A stretch of DNA of 64,000 nucleotides from the NCBI GenBank assembly GCA_019614645.1, contig JABWDB010000014.1:5864501-5928500 (forward strand). The letters run 5' to 3'. Under the pieces are notes generated by a model. The model made no database searches and was not told where the DNA came from. It saw only the letters and a list, made by a program, of their open reading frames with translations. Made by a program: the position numbers and the translations under genes. How positions within the stretch are numbered: the stretch's first letter is position 1; each line of letters begins with the position of its first letter. The stretch comes from Stratiolaelaps scimitus (Eukaryota > Arthropoda > Arachnida > Mesostigmata > Laelapidae). Positions 1-12,401 of this stretch are shown in pieces.

Positions 1-3000
1 TCTCTACCAGCCCCAGGCGTGGAGCTGCAGAGCGGTACTCGAGAGAGTATAGGCGGCGCAGCAAGCACGACAGCGAGCTCGCGTGTGGCCGATCTCAAGG
101 ACAAGATCGTTCAGCTCGAGCACAAGAAGTTACAGAGTGAGGCCGAGTGCACTGCCGCGAAAAAACAGCTGTCGGTAGTGAAACAGCAACTGCTGAACGC
201 CGAGTACGAAATAGCACAGGAGGTGGCTAAGCGAGAGGCTCTGGCCAAGCAGAATGCTGCTCTACAGTCGCATTTCGCGAGGCTGGAGGTGAGTACATTT
301 GTTAGCAAGATTTGGCAGCATTGGTGCCTTTTGTTCCCCTTAGAACTCACTCATATTTAGCTCGACAAGGGAACGAGTTCGGAACCCGTCGACGCCATTT
401 TGGCTACTAGATTTGCCCGATAACTTGAGATGAGCTACAGCAACACATTTTCGGCACCACTTAGGCATTGTGAAATTGCTTGTTTCGACAATAAACCATG
501 ATTTTGAATTGAAATTGAATCTCGGAGCTCTGCACTAAGTTGACGGTGCGCGATTTTCAGCCCGGGCTACCACGTTCTTTTCGCTTGCTAACGTCCAGTG
601 ATCATCCGTCAAACACGGAATCGCAATCCGACATGATATATTAGTATAGAAAAATGGCCAAGATCAGCGCCGCCAAATTTCATGTTCGACGATGTTCATC
701 TATAAACAACGTACAATTGAAACATGTATTTGTGACGTTGTATTCGTGATAATTTCAGGTTGATCAAAGTGTGGCAATCTCGGCTAAACAGCAACTCCAG
801 GAGCAGACAGAGGTGCTTAAGCTGGAGCTCGGGGAGATCAAGACAAAACTTCGCGAGAAAGAACTTGAAGTCTTGCGTGCAGTTGAAAGTCAAGACAAGG
901 TGACCAACGACTACCAAGTGCTGGACGCATTGCACAAACAGCTTGGACAGGAATTCGAGACGGTGAAGAACTCGCTAGCGACGAACAAGAACGTTCATAA
1001 AATACAGAAAAATGAGAATGCTGAACTGCTACGGCTGGTCAACAGACTCAGGGGTGAGTCAGCGTTTTGCACCAAGTTCGAGCTTACTCCCCCCTAAGGT
1101 GGCAAAGAGGAGAGATGCCGGCGAAAGTGGAATCGGGAAATTTAAATTACGCGTTCCGACTTGAACCCCTCAGGTCACATGCGAATGGATGCGATCTTGT
1201 ATTTGCAGATTTGTCGGTAAACTCAGTTATAATTGCATAGGTTGTGCTTTAAGCGCACCATCTAAGCATCTTGTCGATATGCTCGAGAGTTTAGTAAGCG
1301 TCTATAATGGGGTGCTCGTAACGCCGATGCTGGTTCATTGTAGATCAATTGAAGGCGATGCAGGAAGAACTTCGCGAGAAGGAGGAGTTGGCATCGAGCG
1401 TAGAGCTTCTTCAATCCATTCCGGGCGGTGCCACGCTTACAACATCTGAGCTACTTCAGGATAACGCCCGACTAAAAGAGGACTTCGCCTCATTACAGAA
1501 CACGTACCGACAGCTCAAGGTATTCATCGTCTTGCCGCATTAACAATTGTACAACAATGCTGATTCATTGTACCTGGTGCATGTGTGGGGACCCCCACAT
1601 GGTCCATGACGATCAATAGAGCATATGGTCACTATGATTTCTACGAAACCGCATAGCGTATGGTGGTGACCTCTATGACAACGGAGATATCCAATTTGTC
1701 ATTTTTGAATTTGCACCCGATTCATTAGCTTTATTTCTTGCACAATTTGACAATTCGTAGGATGACAGCAATCAGAAATCGTTGCGCATCACCGAGCTGC
1801 AGGGTCAGCTGCAAAGCTCTCAGCACGATAGGAGCACCCGTGAGGTGGAAATCTCCCGGCTGACTGCCTCGTACCAAATGCAACAGCATGTCAATCAGGT
1901 CCTAGAGGAGGAACGCAAATCTCTGCTTGTCAAGGTTCGTTTTTTGATCGCTGCGCTGCTTACCTACACCATCGTGGTTTAGACCAGATTAATGAACAGA
2001 TGGATTGCTGCTGTTAATACCCGCTGTATGTTGGACTGATGTTGGCCGGTTCATGAGTCTGCCTAGTTTAGTCTTGAGTGCGGTGCGCCAATCGTGCACA
2101 CTTCGATGTGTACCATAGTAGAAACTACAATTGATTAACGTATAAATTATAGCTACGAACACATTGTGTGCATTGACACGGTACCGAGTTCTATACCGAG
2201 TGGATATCGTGAGGGGTCGGAGCATGGCAAGATATGGAGAAATTCAATAGTTTCAAATATATTATTCTTCTTTCAATTCGCACAGGTGACGTCCTTGATG
2301 GCGTCGTATGATCAGCACTTCAGGCGACTCTTAGATGTGATCTCGACATGCGACAACAGCCAAGCCGTCGAAGAGATTCCACATAATAACAGGTTGGTTG
2401 GACAAGCGAACTCGAGTGTATGAACGGCTCTCTTAGTTTATTCTGGTACTTATCCATGCATAGTGTTTACAATACGACAAGCACATGGCTAGTTGTTGCC
2501 GCTGAGTGTCATTATGACGTTGCATGATCGTTCCTGCTATCTCAACGTGTATGCATTATGCTCGCATCACTAATGATGAACGTAACGGCTTCATAAACTT
2601 CACGTCTCATGTTATGTTTGATGAAAAAAATAAGTGTGAAAAAAATCTTTGAAAATAATACTCGAAAAAAACACGTTTGAAAAGAATACGTCCCAAAGAA
2701 AATACGTCTAAAAAAAGACGTCCCAAAGAAAATACGTGTGAAAAAAGACGTCCCAAAGAAAATACGTCTGAACTTTGTTTAAAAAGCAAAAATACGTTTG
2801 ACAAATACGTTCGATATAATTATTCATATATATGCAGTTACGAGCAAGAGCGACTTCGCATGGAGGAGGAGCGTAGACTACTCGAGGACAAATTGTCGGA
2901 GTACACGTCCAAGCTGGACCAAAGAATGTGCATTAGTCAGGCTATCAGCTCGCGCAGCTCGACGCCGTTGCCGGCGGAGAGCAGTTTTGCTGGCAGTGAA

Positions 3001-4288
3001 CCTGGCGGACTAATGAATCGGGCGCTGGCCACGCCATCGCCGCTAACTGCGCCAGCACAGCTCACGCACCAGACTCAGCCGGCGGTACACGTCAATCGGA
3101 CGGTGGAAAACCACACGACGATTAGCGTTGTGAATCAGGTGTGTGTGGTTTCGTCTAACAAAAAACCTTCCGCTCGATTTAACGGCTAGTTATATGTAGG
3201 CATGGGGTCAACTTAACTTGCCCGAAATTTCACTTGGAATCGTGTTCCGCCCCAACGGGCCAACAAGCGAAAACAAGAGCTGAACATATGGCCGCAACAA
3301 CTCTTCATCACGATCCGTGTGTAGGCGACGCCATGCGCAACAGAGTCACTAGTGAACGCGGCATATTAGCAGATGATACGCGGCATCCGATACCACAGTG
3401 GGTGCAGTCGTACTCACTAATTTACCAGAGCATATATTTCTAATATAATAAGATATGGTCCGGATGCTCGTCTATCAATTCAAACAAGGCCGTTTTTTCG
3501 ACCTTGTCGAGTCGGCTTAAATGTTCGAAGCCGTCTAAACAAGCCCGTGTTCTTGTTGTTCCTCGCGCCTGCCATCGTTAGGTGCACCATTATCCCGCAC
3601 AGCCACTGACGTCGACACCAGTGCTGTACGGGACTTCGGCTGCCGGTGGTGGTCTAAGTCGCTCCCCAGCAGCTAGGCACTCCATGTATGCCCGGAGTTC
3701 GCAGGGGCTATACGAGAGCTCCGGTCACAATCGCCACCAATCTCAATACCTCAATCAGCAGCAGCTCAATGCCAGCAACGGATCGTCATCGCATCACCAT
3801 TCTCCGCCTTTAACCTCACAGCAGCAGCAGCAACTGCAGCTGCAACATCACCAGCATCATCAATCATCGTCACACCACGGCGGTCACGGGGTTGTTGGGA
3901 GCAGTTCGACCGGTTCAACCGGACTGTTCAGGTAGGGTCCAAGGGCGTATCTCTTTCTCTCTCTCTCTCTCTAACTGAATTTAATCAAAACTGATGATTG
4001 CGACATTATACAACAGATAATCTTAGATACTGACAAATGCTGCTCCATGTTTGTCCCCTTTCCGCCGCCCCCGTTCGCCCGCTAATCAGGACCACGCTAC
4101 GCAAAGAAGCGGCTGCAGCCGGCCTGGGCTCAGGCGGCAGTCTGTCCGACGCGGACACGCCCCCTCGACGGAGTGCGCTTTCTGCTGCGTCATCCGGCGT
4201 CGCCAGCCCCGCCCCGCAGGCGACGCCCACCAGCAATACATCCACCCCGACAAAACAGGACGTCTGGTATGAGTATGGTTGTGTATAG
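1..4288 (+). CDS. Girdin: Girdin/Daple (CCDC88 family) homologue, 3' eight exons, 5' partial
   Basis: Exons: <1-288, 759-1053, 1344-1519, 1761-1934, 2286-2392, 2838-3138, 3582-3931, 4090-4288. All junctions are GT-AG and keep one frame for 629 residues to TAG at 4286. Exons 1-6 encode continuous coiled coil (e.g. LDALHKQLGQEF, NARLKEDFASLQNTYRQLK, YEQERLRMEEERRLLEDKL), in the same order as the distal coiled coil of Girdin/Daple. The tail is low complexity: Ser/Pro/Ala-rich in exon 6, Gln/His-rich in exon 7. The last exon ends VWYEYGCV; the terminal GCV is the PDZ ligand by which Daple binds Dishevelled. Family members are actin- and trafficking-linked scaffolds in Wnt and polarity signalling. 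I see no Galpha-binding motif in these exons. The N-terminal Hook-like domain must lie upstream of the window. The family call is confident; Girdin versus Daple is not resolved, since invertebrates usually carry a single gene. Confidence 0.85.
460..500 (+). repeat. Dispersed repeat fragment (family with 45961 and 58694)
   Basis: This intronic stretch reads roughly 'cttaggcattgtgaaatt' and then 'ttcgacaataaacc'. It resembles 45961-46003 and 58694-58739, which run into (TA)n. It is probably the 3' end of a retroposon and is the most diverged of the three copies. Confidence 0.4.
2689..2770 (+). repeat. ~30-bp minisatellite in the Girdin intron
   Basis: About three tandem copies of a ~30-bp unit (core ACGTCCCAAAGAAAATACGT followed by an A-run and G) lie just 5' of exon 2838-3138. 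The array is open in the frame of the following exon and would encode repeats of KRRPKENT. The canonical acceptor at 2836-2837 lies downstream of it, so it is normally intronic. Confidence 0.8.
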
Positions 4289-4635
4289 GGCGGAAGTGGA
4301 CAGAGAGATTCGGAGCGATCCGAGGCATCCGAGCGGCGAAGACAACAACGAAGTAACATACGTAGGGAAGCCCACGTCCGCGCGCTGAATCTGTACGCAC
4401 GAGTGTACAGCTGTACGGGGACGAGTTCAAGGAAACACAGCGTTGTCCCCTTGACGCTAGCGTAGCGAAGAGTTCTGTGATCTGTTCGACGATTTGTTCA
4501 GGTAGGGTTGGGCACCGATCGGGCGGGCGTGCAGTGATTATATGAGTGACCTGTCTCGACCTGTGCAGATATTCAATGGCGAAAGAGAGGCGTGTGAGAG
4601 CGAGAGAGAGAGAGAGGGAGAATGGAAATGAAGCC

Positions 4636-4641
4636 AATAAA
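4636..4641 (+). terminator. Possible poly(A) signal for Girdin
   Basis: This is the first AATAAA after the Girdin stop, 348 bases downstream. The position is plausible but nothing else supports it; the 3' UTR could be longer. Confidence 0.3.
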
Positions 4642-5495
4642 AAATAGCCAAACATCTGGTAGGATACCTGTCCCTGCCTGTATGACCTAACCCCGAGAAC
4701 GGTGGCGGCTGATTATTCGCGTTCCGCTGACTGGCTGTTGTGGCCCACAACGATTTGTTCGATACGAGAGGCAAAGCCATTTAGGGATAAGGTGACGCAC
4801 GAGAAAGTGATGGCTTAACGCGGCAGACAGGTGGAATCAACGGGGGCCATCCCCCTCATCAGCTAGGTACCCACACACCAGTGGGCTGGCGGCATAGTGG
4901 GTTGGCGGATTTTGTCGAAGTCGCCACTGGAAAATTGCATCCTGACACGAGCTGACCAGTCGAGTGACACTGTTGATACAGCGTTCGTGATCTGCGCACG
5001 CAGCCACGAGCTGCACGAACATGATGTATGCGTTGTTGTTGGAGACACAACCGTTGTTTCGGCGCCTACAGCCCTGATCGAGTCTGTTTTCAGCTGATCC
5101 ATTTGTTGAGGCATCGAACCCGGTCGAAAGCTGCGGCGCCTTTAACGGCCGCGACGAAACGTCCATGTAGAGATTATCGAAATAGTGAACACAACACATA
5201 ACACAAATCAATGAAAGGGTACAGCAGCCACGACGGCACAATGTTGACTCCAAGAGAAAAATTGAAAGTGAGCCTACGTCTAGGTTGAATACTCGTTGAG
5301 AATAATTATGCCCCCTCCCTGATGATAGTGACGATGAAGGAGATCCAAGGCATGATTAAAGAAGGCATGGAGGAAGTGACAACACTGTTGAGGCGAGACT
5401 TCAAACCGATGCAAAGATGGAACATTGATCGTTTTTCGCTATGTACGCGGCCCGAAATTTAGAAACTAACACGGGCTCTATGTAACACAGAAAAA

Positions 5496-5497
<2 letters not shown>

Positions 5498-5562
<65 letters not shown>

Positions 5563-5565
5563 ATA
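5498..5565. repeat. (CA)n(TA)n microsatellite
   Basis: A short CA run passes into about 28 TA dinucleotides with a single phase slip near 5551. It is one of about 25 long TA tracts in the window. Confidence 0.95.
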
Positions 5566-8249
5566 AGTGTATTTTCTCTTCGGCCGGCCAGATATTTTGG
5601 AATCACAACCTCAGCTGTTACAATCCAATGAATGATTTGTCTTAGAGCTCGCGTTACATAATACACAACTGTGTTGATTTGTTATTCGAAGATGAAGACA
5701 TCGGCAGCCATAGGCAACGGATAAGATGGACGCAGCCAGTTAGTTATCCGTAATAAAAGATAATTGAACGTAGGCAATTAGCATTTAATTATAATTATGT
5801 CAACATACGTGAAACCAAAACCAACAAACGAGTGCCGAAGTAGGGCCGGGCAGTCGGGTCGAAGAGGCGGGGGGTCAAGGATCACACATGACTATATTTG
5901 TAGATGACTTCAGAGGAATACAGTAGACGCCAGTAATTTCAGCATTGTCCTACGCTTTGATCGGTCATCGATGAGGCGACGACAGTGGAGAACGAGCTCA
6001 CGTGCAAACATTACACTAGGCATGATTGTACCTACTCCTAAAAACGCCCTGAGAGCCGTTGTAGCTATGCAACAAAGCAAGTTGATACCGTTAGGTAGGG
6101 GAAATTGCTCGTTGGGTTCCACCACAACTAGAGACAGCTTTTTGTTTGGTAAGGAAACAAAGGAATAAGTCCATCCCTGTGTAGGTTACCAACAAGCCAC
6201 GAAGAGCGAGTGAGACTTTCGTTCATTTTGTTGTCGGTCGTATTGGAACTCGGATTTTACCTTTTGCACATATTATAATAAAAATAATAATAATAACTAT
6301 TCTAATAACAATAGTAGTAGTAGCAGTAGTAAAAATATGTTCAGCTATTTTCAATAAGGATGATAGTGTACTGGCACACAAAATACAACGAGACCCACAA
6401 CGTTATATCTGATTATAATAATTTAGTACATATATATATATTAGTATGATTTTATAGAATACGATGATTATTTGCTGTTAATTATGTCTCTGACGATAAG
6501 GATACACTTCTGTCCTAAACCAGCTGAATAGTCAGTGAAACAAGATTCACGATCACTATTTTGATTATTGTATTTATGCTCGAGAATGTGGAGAAGAGAG
6601 AAAGAGGCGAAGTTTACTTGTGTATATAAAGGGAATCTAGACATGGTTACACAATACCTTCACAGGAACGTGCAGCAGCCACAAAAATCAAATATCGAAT
6701 TCTTACGCATTTTTTCTCTCTATTCTTGTCGATGATTTTTTTTCTTTTGTGTGAGCAGTTTTTTTCTTCTTCTTCTTATTTATGAAACATATGTATATCG
6801 TTACTTTTTACCAAACGACCCCTGTGATTGCTGATGAAGGGTCTACCTCAGCCACGCGGCTCGCTAGATGGCGCCAAATGTCAAATGTCCCTCCCTCGCC
6901 CCGATACTAGCGACATCGATGCGGAAATGCAAAATCGGAAAATTCAGTCCTTTTCGTCGACATTTGTTGAGAAACGCTTCGAGTCTGCTGACAATTAGAC
7001 GGCGAACAACTGTCCGCAGTCGCGACAACTAATTCATGAGCCGAGCGTGCGCTAGAAACACCACAACAAAAATGGTGACACTTGAGAGCTAATGAGTATT
7101 GGACATAACGTTATAAATGTATTGTCAATTTTTGGTGATGACATATTTTCTCTCTCCTGTAGATTTCTTGTGAACAGGATAAAAACACCAACATGTTGGT
7201 ATCGACAACAACAACAACATAAAAAACACTGACCTTAGCTGAGCTAAGGTGGATTGTGATCGATTTTCGATTCAATTTCAAATGTCAAATCTTTGTATTG
7301 ACATAACAATTATATTCGTAATAATGACCAGCCACAAGATGTGCAGCGGTAGTATATTTATTGATTTATTTATTGGGCCTTTAATAGTCCTGGACACGGA
7401 CGGCTAGGATTTAAATGGGCGGTAACGTGGTCCACCAGCAGGACGAAAGGCCGAGCTCGCCGAGAACTCTGAACAATAAAAGCTTGCTTATAAAAACGAC
7501 ACGGATGCCTCTTTAGTTAGTGTAGCGTTATTGGCATTCGCGCTCTGTGCGCGTTATTTATATAATCTTAAATCGAAATTGAGTAATGTCGAGGATTTCA
7601 TTAATTCGAGCTAGTAATTAGCATGGCTAGAAGTATCACCAAGAGATAAACGATTACGATCCGCAATATTTAGTGAACGCCACGCTTGACATAGAATCTA
7701 TTTGACAGCTTATTTTGTGGGAAACCATTCCATTGGGACTCCAATCGCTTGGCAGCGACATGGTAACAATTTCACTCATTTACTGGGCCTGGTACGTGGA
7801 TCCGGTGGAGGGACTAATGGCGTTAACCATCTCGAATAGGGGCTTAGCTTAGAATAGGGGTAAGAAAAAACAACTCCCCTTTCGAGAAATACTACATTTA
7901 TCAAGCGCCCCGTCCGTCGCTTGCCCGCAATACATTGCCAAGTTAAGGTCTACGCTTAGTCTAGAGTCAGATTCTAGCAGCTGTGCAACAAAACCTCATT
8001 TGATAACCACCAACAATTTCTTTCAAGACATGTTCATTCAATCACGATGCCATTCCCGGGTGACTCTTCCGTGTTTGACACGCATCATGATGATACGAAC
8101 TAAAATCATCTCACACTGTCAGTTAGCATTTTCCACAACATTGTTAGCAATGCATAAAGCAAGCGCTGTCCATTGAAAATCGTCGAAAAAAATCGCTTTT
8201 CGGGGGACTCACGCTCAGCCTTAAGCATTTCATGCTCACGATAGCCCTG

Positions 8250-8350
8250 CTGCTTTCGGCATTGCTGCGCAAGGCGGACTTCTTTAAATGCAGCGGTGCA
8301 ACGACAGGAATCGAACCTGTGCCACCTTCGAGCCTCCCGTGTTCGCATCA
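8250..8350 (-). mobile_element. tRNA-headed SINE-like copy 1
   Basis: On the minus strand a B-box-like segment (GGTTCGATTCC, in 8307-8319) is followed by 'catttaaag', 'gtccgcctt' and 'gcaatgccgaaagc'. The body matches copies at 28478-28567, 40500-40652 and 41280-41371. The T-arm pairs (ACAGG/CCTGT), but no full tRNA cloverleaf can be drawn, so this is a retroposon head and not a tRNA gene. Confidence 0.55.
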
Positions 8351-9892
8351 GTAGCGTAGAAGACAACGTGTCAGTTGTTCTATGTGGTGAGTAACTATTA
8401 TTTTGTCATCTGCACTAACGATCTGGTTGGTTCCCGGCTTTCCACCCTTTCATGCTAGTTTCCCGAGAGCGCCGTTTGTTATATCATTATTTAGATTAAT
8501 TTGATTTACGATTAGTGATGCGATTGTGTTCGCAAGCTTTCGGAATGCCGTCAGAATCCAATGTCGTCACTGAGCTGAAGAAGGACTTCGATCGTAAAGA
8601 CACCGACGCCAATGTGCTTCAGGCGTGATTGTGATTATCTCGTCTTGGAAACAATACAATGATCTATCTTACCTGGGCGCCCGCCTAGCGAGCTGACAAG
8701 CAGTGGCTGTGTAGGTCTGGAGTACGCGGGACTAACATTGTACGTGGCTTGGTTAATCTGCAATCGAAATGAGGTCGGCTCATTCATCTTCAGGCCCCAC
8801 GGTGGCATCGCGATTGGCCATCGGTGCGAAGACAACCTCATAATGAAAACGCGCTTCAAACTGCTTTGTGAGTGAAAGTTGATTTGATTGAGCTATAACT
8901 CATAGCTGCCAAAAGGGTCGAACGTGATTGGTCAAGTCAACATCTTAATGGGACTTGTCTGATAGAAGGACAACGGTGTCACGCCGTACAGAAAACCGAA
9001 GCAAGTGAATGCTAAGTGAACTTACAACCACATATAGTCAGGAAGGTGTATCAATAAATCAGTGGTATATAAATAAATATTTACCTCCATTTATTCTAGG
9101 TACATACGGTACTTGTTGAATACGTTAGCTCAAGACACAAAAGCATAATTCTAAAAATTCGGGAAAAGCCAGATTAACTTCAGTAATCACTGCGAATTGC
9201 ATTGGTTTTCCAAAAGCATACCGTTACTGCGTCGGTTTGTCCTGTTTGAATGTTCTGACGGGAACAGAGAGCACTGATCACCGTCAGTGGCCCGTCTTCG
9301 CTCTGTGCAATAACAAATCTTGTCTAGCCGCTCAACTGATCTATCTTGCCACCATAATACCTTCATAAACGACTCAATGACCTCAGAAACGGCGATGAAG
9401 GTATGCCTCTCTTTGTTTGAACGAATTCATCAACTCGGCGGATTCGCCTGCTTATCACGCCTCCATCTGACGAAGCAATGTATTTTTCTACTATAATAAT
9501 TTGTAGGGTAAAATCACCCACAAGGGTCGCATGCCTCAGAGAGGCAGGCCTGTGTTGTTACGTCATAGCGGCTATCCAACATCAGAGACAATCGACAATG
9601 ACAGAATGACGACCCTTATCGAGCATATGTATTATATCATTTCGATCAACTCGAGTGTGAATGATTCGGTGGCTTAATAGCGTATCACCGATAAGCCGGA
9701 CGACCTTTACTGAAAGGTTTAAGGTTATCGGCATGATATCACACCGTCTACGAATCCGATCCGATACATTGGTATCTTGTCCAATTTGCCAACCACTGTG
9801 TGGCTTACGCTAAGCTCCGCGCCGGACGTTTATGCCGGCCCTGTGACTGTAACGCCAGTCTCAAGGGATATAGATAGCTGTGCTACTGCTGT

Positions 9893-9900
9893 TTTATAAG
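9893..9900 (+). promoter_or_regulatory. TATA box of the small secreted-protein gene
   Basis: TTTATAAG lies 70 bases before the ATG at 9970. A start site about 30 bases downstream would leave a 5' UTR of about 45 bases. A focused TATA promoter fits a tissue-specific, highly expressed secreted protein, but this is inference. Confidence 0.55.
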
Positions 9901-9969
9901 GGCTGGCCTCCCTCGATTCGGTAAGACACGAGCCAGTTGATTCGACCAGTCGACATTGACACCCTGACC

Positions 9970-11104
9970 ATGCAGAGCATATTCATCCTCGTCGCTCTGG
10001 TGGCCTCCTCGGCCTGCGCGCTCCCTGATGAAGGGGTGAGTATGTTCCTGTGCTATTAAAGGCGATCTTGACCTTGATCCTGACCCGGTGTTTGCTGCGT
10101 AGCTTCGACCATCGACCTCGATTCGAACGGGCGCAACATATGAATGCTTGTGTCCATTGTTGAATAAGGCGAATTTTATGCTTTCTTCTATCAGGGACCT
10201 TCGATGTAGGTCCCTGGTGTTGTTTGCCGACAAAGCGAAGCCGTTCATCAGTTGCATTATCGTCAATATTCAGTGAAATGCATTAGCGAATATTCTCTAG
10301 TAGGCGGATTCTCTAACGATTTAACGAAATCAATGGTCCCCCCACACACATGCACATTCTGTTTAGACGATTTGCGCCGCGCACGTCGCAACCATGCTTC
10401 GTGACATGATCCAGAAAGCGGTCAAAGATATGGAGACCGATGTTCAAAAGGGCACGCTGGCCGCGGACGACGCTCGTTACTTCTTAACTCTTGCCAACAA
10501 TCTCAACATTCGGTACGTGTCGGTGAGGGATGTATTTCCACGATGATTATTGTCCACATTATATTGCACAAGAGGGATTTGCGTTCACAAGTAGTCCGTG
10601 TGGACTATTGATATGACTATGATGGAAGGCTATTCTGAGGAGTTTGTGGACGATCGTTCAGGGCATTTCAGGGCGTTTCTTGCGCGGGAGTGGCTTGATG
10701 AATTGTCGGGATGTGATGATGTCACAGTGAATATGCCTCGCTCATAGAATAGTGGGCTATATCGAGTGGGCTCGATCTCACCGTTTTCCGTGGTTACCTT
10801 GCGGTGTATGTCACACATACTGTTGTGTTGCTGTAGGTTACAGATGTTGGAGCACGCGATGCACGACAATGATGCCAACGGGGCGGCAATGCAGGGAGCT
10901 CGGATCAGGGGCAACTGGATCAAGCAAAACCTAAATGTGGCCAGTTTCGTACGGAGAATACGGGCAGATCGTTCTCTCAGCCAGGAACAAAAGGACACCG
11001 TTGCTACTCACGCGGACGCGCTCCGCGACCTTCTACGGAAAAACGTCGACGCTATCGACAAATGCGTTATCATCTTCCTCGATGGCCTGACCCCCTCACA
11101 ATAA
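9970..11104 (+). CDS. Small secreted helical protein, unrecognised
   Basis: Exons 9970-10035, 10367-10512 and 10837-11104 join through GT-AG introns of 331 and 324 bases to give 159 residues. Residues 1-17 (MQSIFILVALVASSACA) are a textbook signal peptide, with cleavage expected before LPDEG. The mature part of about 142 residues is charged and predicted helical (stretches such as MLRDMIQKAVKDMETDVQKG and DALRDLLRKNVDAIDKC). It has only two cysteines, near residues 25 and 147, which could form one disulfide closing a helical bundle. No family is recognised. Secreted helical proteins of this size in mites and ticks include allergens and salivary proteins, but I see no diagnostic motif. The start is fixed by the signal peptide and the TATA box at 9893. 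It stands alone between Girdin and Csp. Confidence 0.75.
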
Positions 11105-11476
11105 TAATGTTGTACTATTTCGGTTAATTCGACAAATACATTTTTTAACACAAGAAAATCAAGCCACTTTCAAATTAGTTATCCATTTACGCCGGTCAAT
11201 GGTTTGGGTGGAATCTGTAGTTTGTTTCAAAGGACGTGGATCTGCACTGACTGTGCCAGCTCTTGCACACGTATCAATGTCGCATCATAATGCTTGTAAA
11301 ACCCAGGCGTCCTCGGATGAAACTGCCGTAGCTTCAATGTAGCTTCAATCGATGCTTAAGCGGTGAACTGAAATTCTAATCCAATTATCACACAGACTAC
11401 TCGTAATTATCAAGTGAGCAATAATCCCCTCCCCAAATAATCCCGAGAAAAAAAATTCCTAATTATTGTATGTTTG

Positions 11477-11482
11477 AATAAA
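11477..11482 (+). terminator. Possible poly(A) signal of the secreted-protein gene
   Basis: AATAAA lies 373 bases after the stop at 11104. It is the first canonical hexamer I found; a variant AATACA closer to the stop near 11136 is an alternative. Confidence 0.3.
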
Positions 11483-12369
11483 TTCTAGTGAGCAATATAT
11501 AGCGAGACTCAATCGTGAGTAGTTACGCGCCAAATAATTAAATCCTACAGGCGATCCTTGACGTCGCACTGGTCTGCCTAGCCATTGAACACACCGGCTA
11601 ACATTTAATAGGGCTGGTAAACCATTGTAATTATAGGAGTAATTTATTAAGCACTCGAGGTGATCGACAACCGAGGATATGTACACAAGAAGAGTCACTT
11701 CAATACGAGAGTCGGCCATCCATTTCGTTTTTATCTGGTACCTCCTTCATAGACCGTTTCGCCCGCAATCTATCATCAGCTGCAGTCACTCGACAGTCGA
11801 GCGCGATCAGCTTGTCATTCTCATTTCACTTGTCATTATACATTTGATTTTAGTTTTGTGTAGTTTGCTTGGTACGATGTTTTTGTCATCCCATTTTTGT
11901 CTCGTCTCCTCCTCACAAGAAGTATAATTAGTCGTATTTGTATTAGATGTTCATTAGTTCACCTTGCGGGGTAGTCCGCTAGGATGTACGATTTATTTTT
12001 GCTGTATACTAACACGTGTTTATTTTACCTTTTCAACCCCAGCCCATCATGTACGACGATAGTTACTATGATGTGATTGGCTCGAAGTTAGCAGATATTT
12101 AGCTCGCTTTGTGATTGAGTGAGTGTTACTGGAAAATCGTTAATGTTGTATACCGATATTGCCTGTTAGACTTGTCTCTAAATCTCCGTTTCTGAATTCG
12201 TACCGAGTATCAGTGGATTATTATTTATTTATTAAGGTTTCTCGTTAATTAAATTAAGTACATTCATTTCTCCACTCGACGTCACTTACATAATGCGTTA
12301 TTATTATTATTATTATCATCATCATCATCACCACCAGTATCATCATATTGTCATTTTCGAGTCGAGTGG

Positions 12370-12401
<32 letters not shown>

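Larger units (their letters stand above)
4289..9890. other. Intergenic stretch without a supportable gene
   Basis: This stretch separates Girdin from the secreted-protein gene. It probably starts with Girdin 3' UTR and is otherwise AT-rich, with a long CA/TA microsatellite at 5498-5565, AAT-type runs near 6280-6330, a small perfect hairpin at 7232-7250 and a SINE-like fragment at 8250-8350. Several open frames of 60-190 codons occur (for example 4086-4655 on -), but they overlap real exons or are Arg/Ser/Pro-rich and lack splice or homology support. Confidence 0.6.

Noticed and set aside
4086..4655. Minus-strand frame of 189 codons
   Set aside because: It overlaps the last Girdin exon in antisense; its composition is explained by the GC-rich coding strand plus downstream GAGA repeats.
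8290..8350. Functional tRNA gene on the minus strand
   Set aside because: The T arm and B box are good, but no acceptor, D or anticodon stems pair, and the 3' flank matches the SINE-like family.
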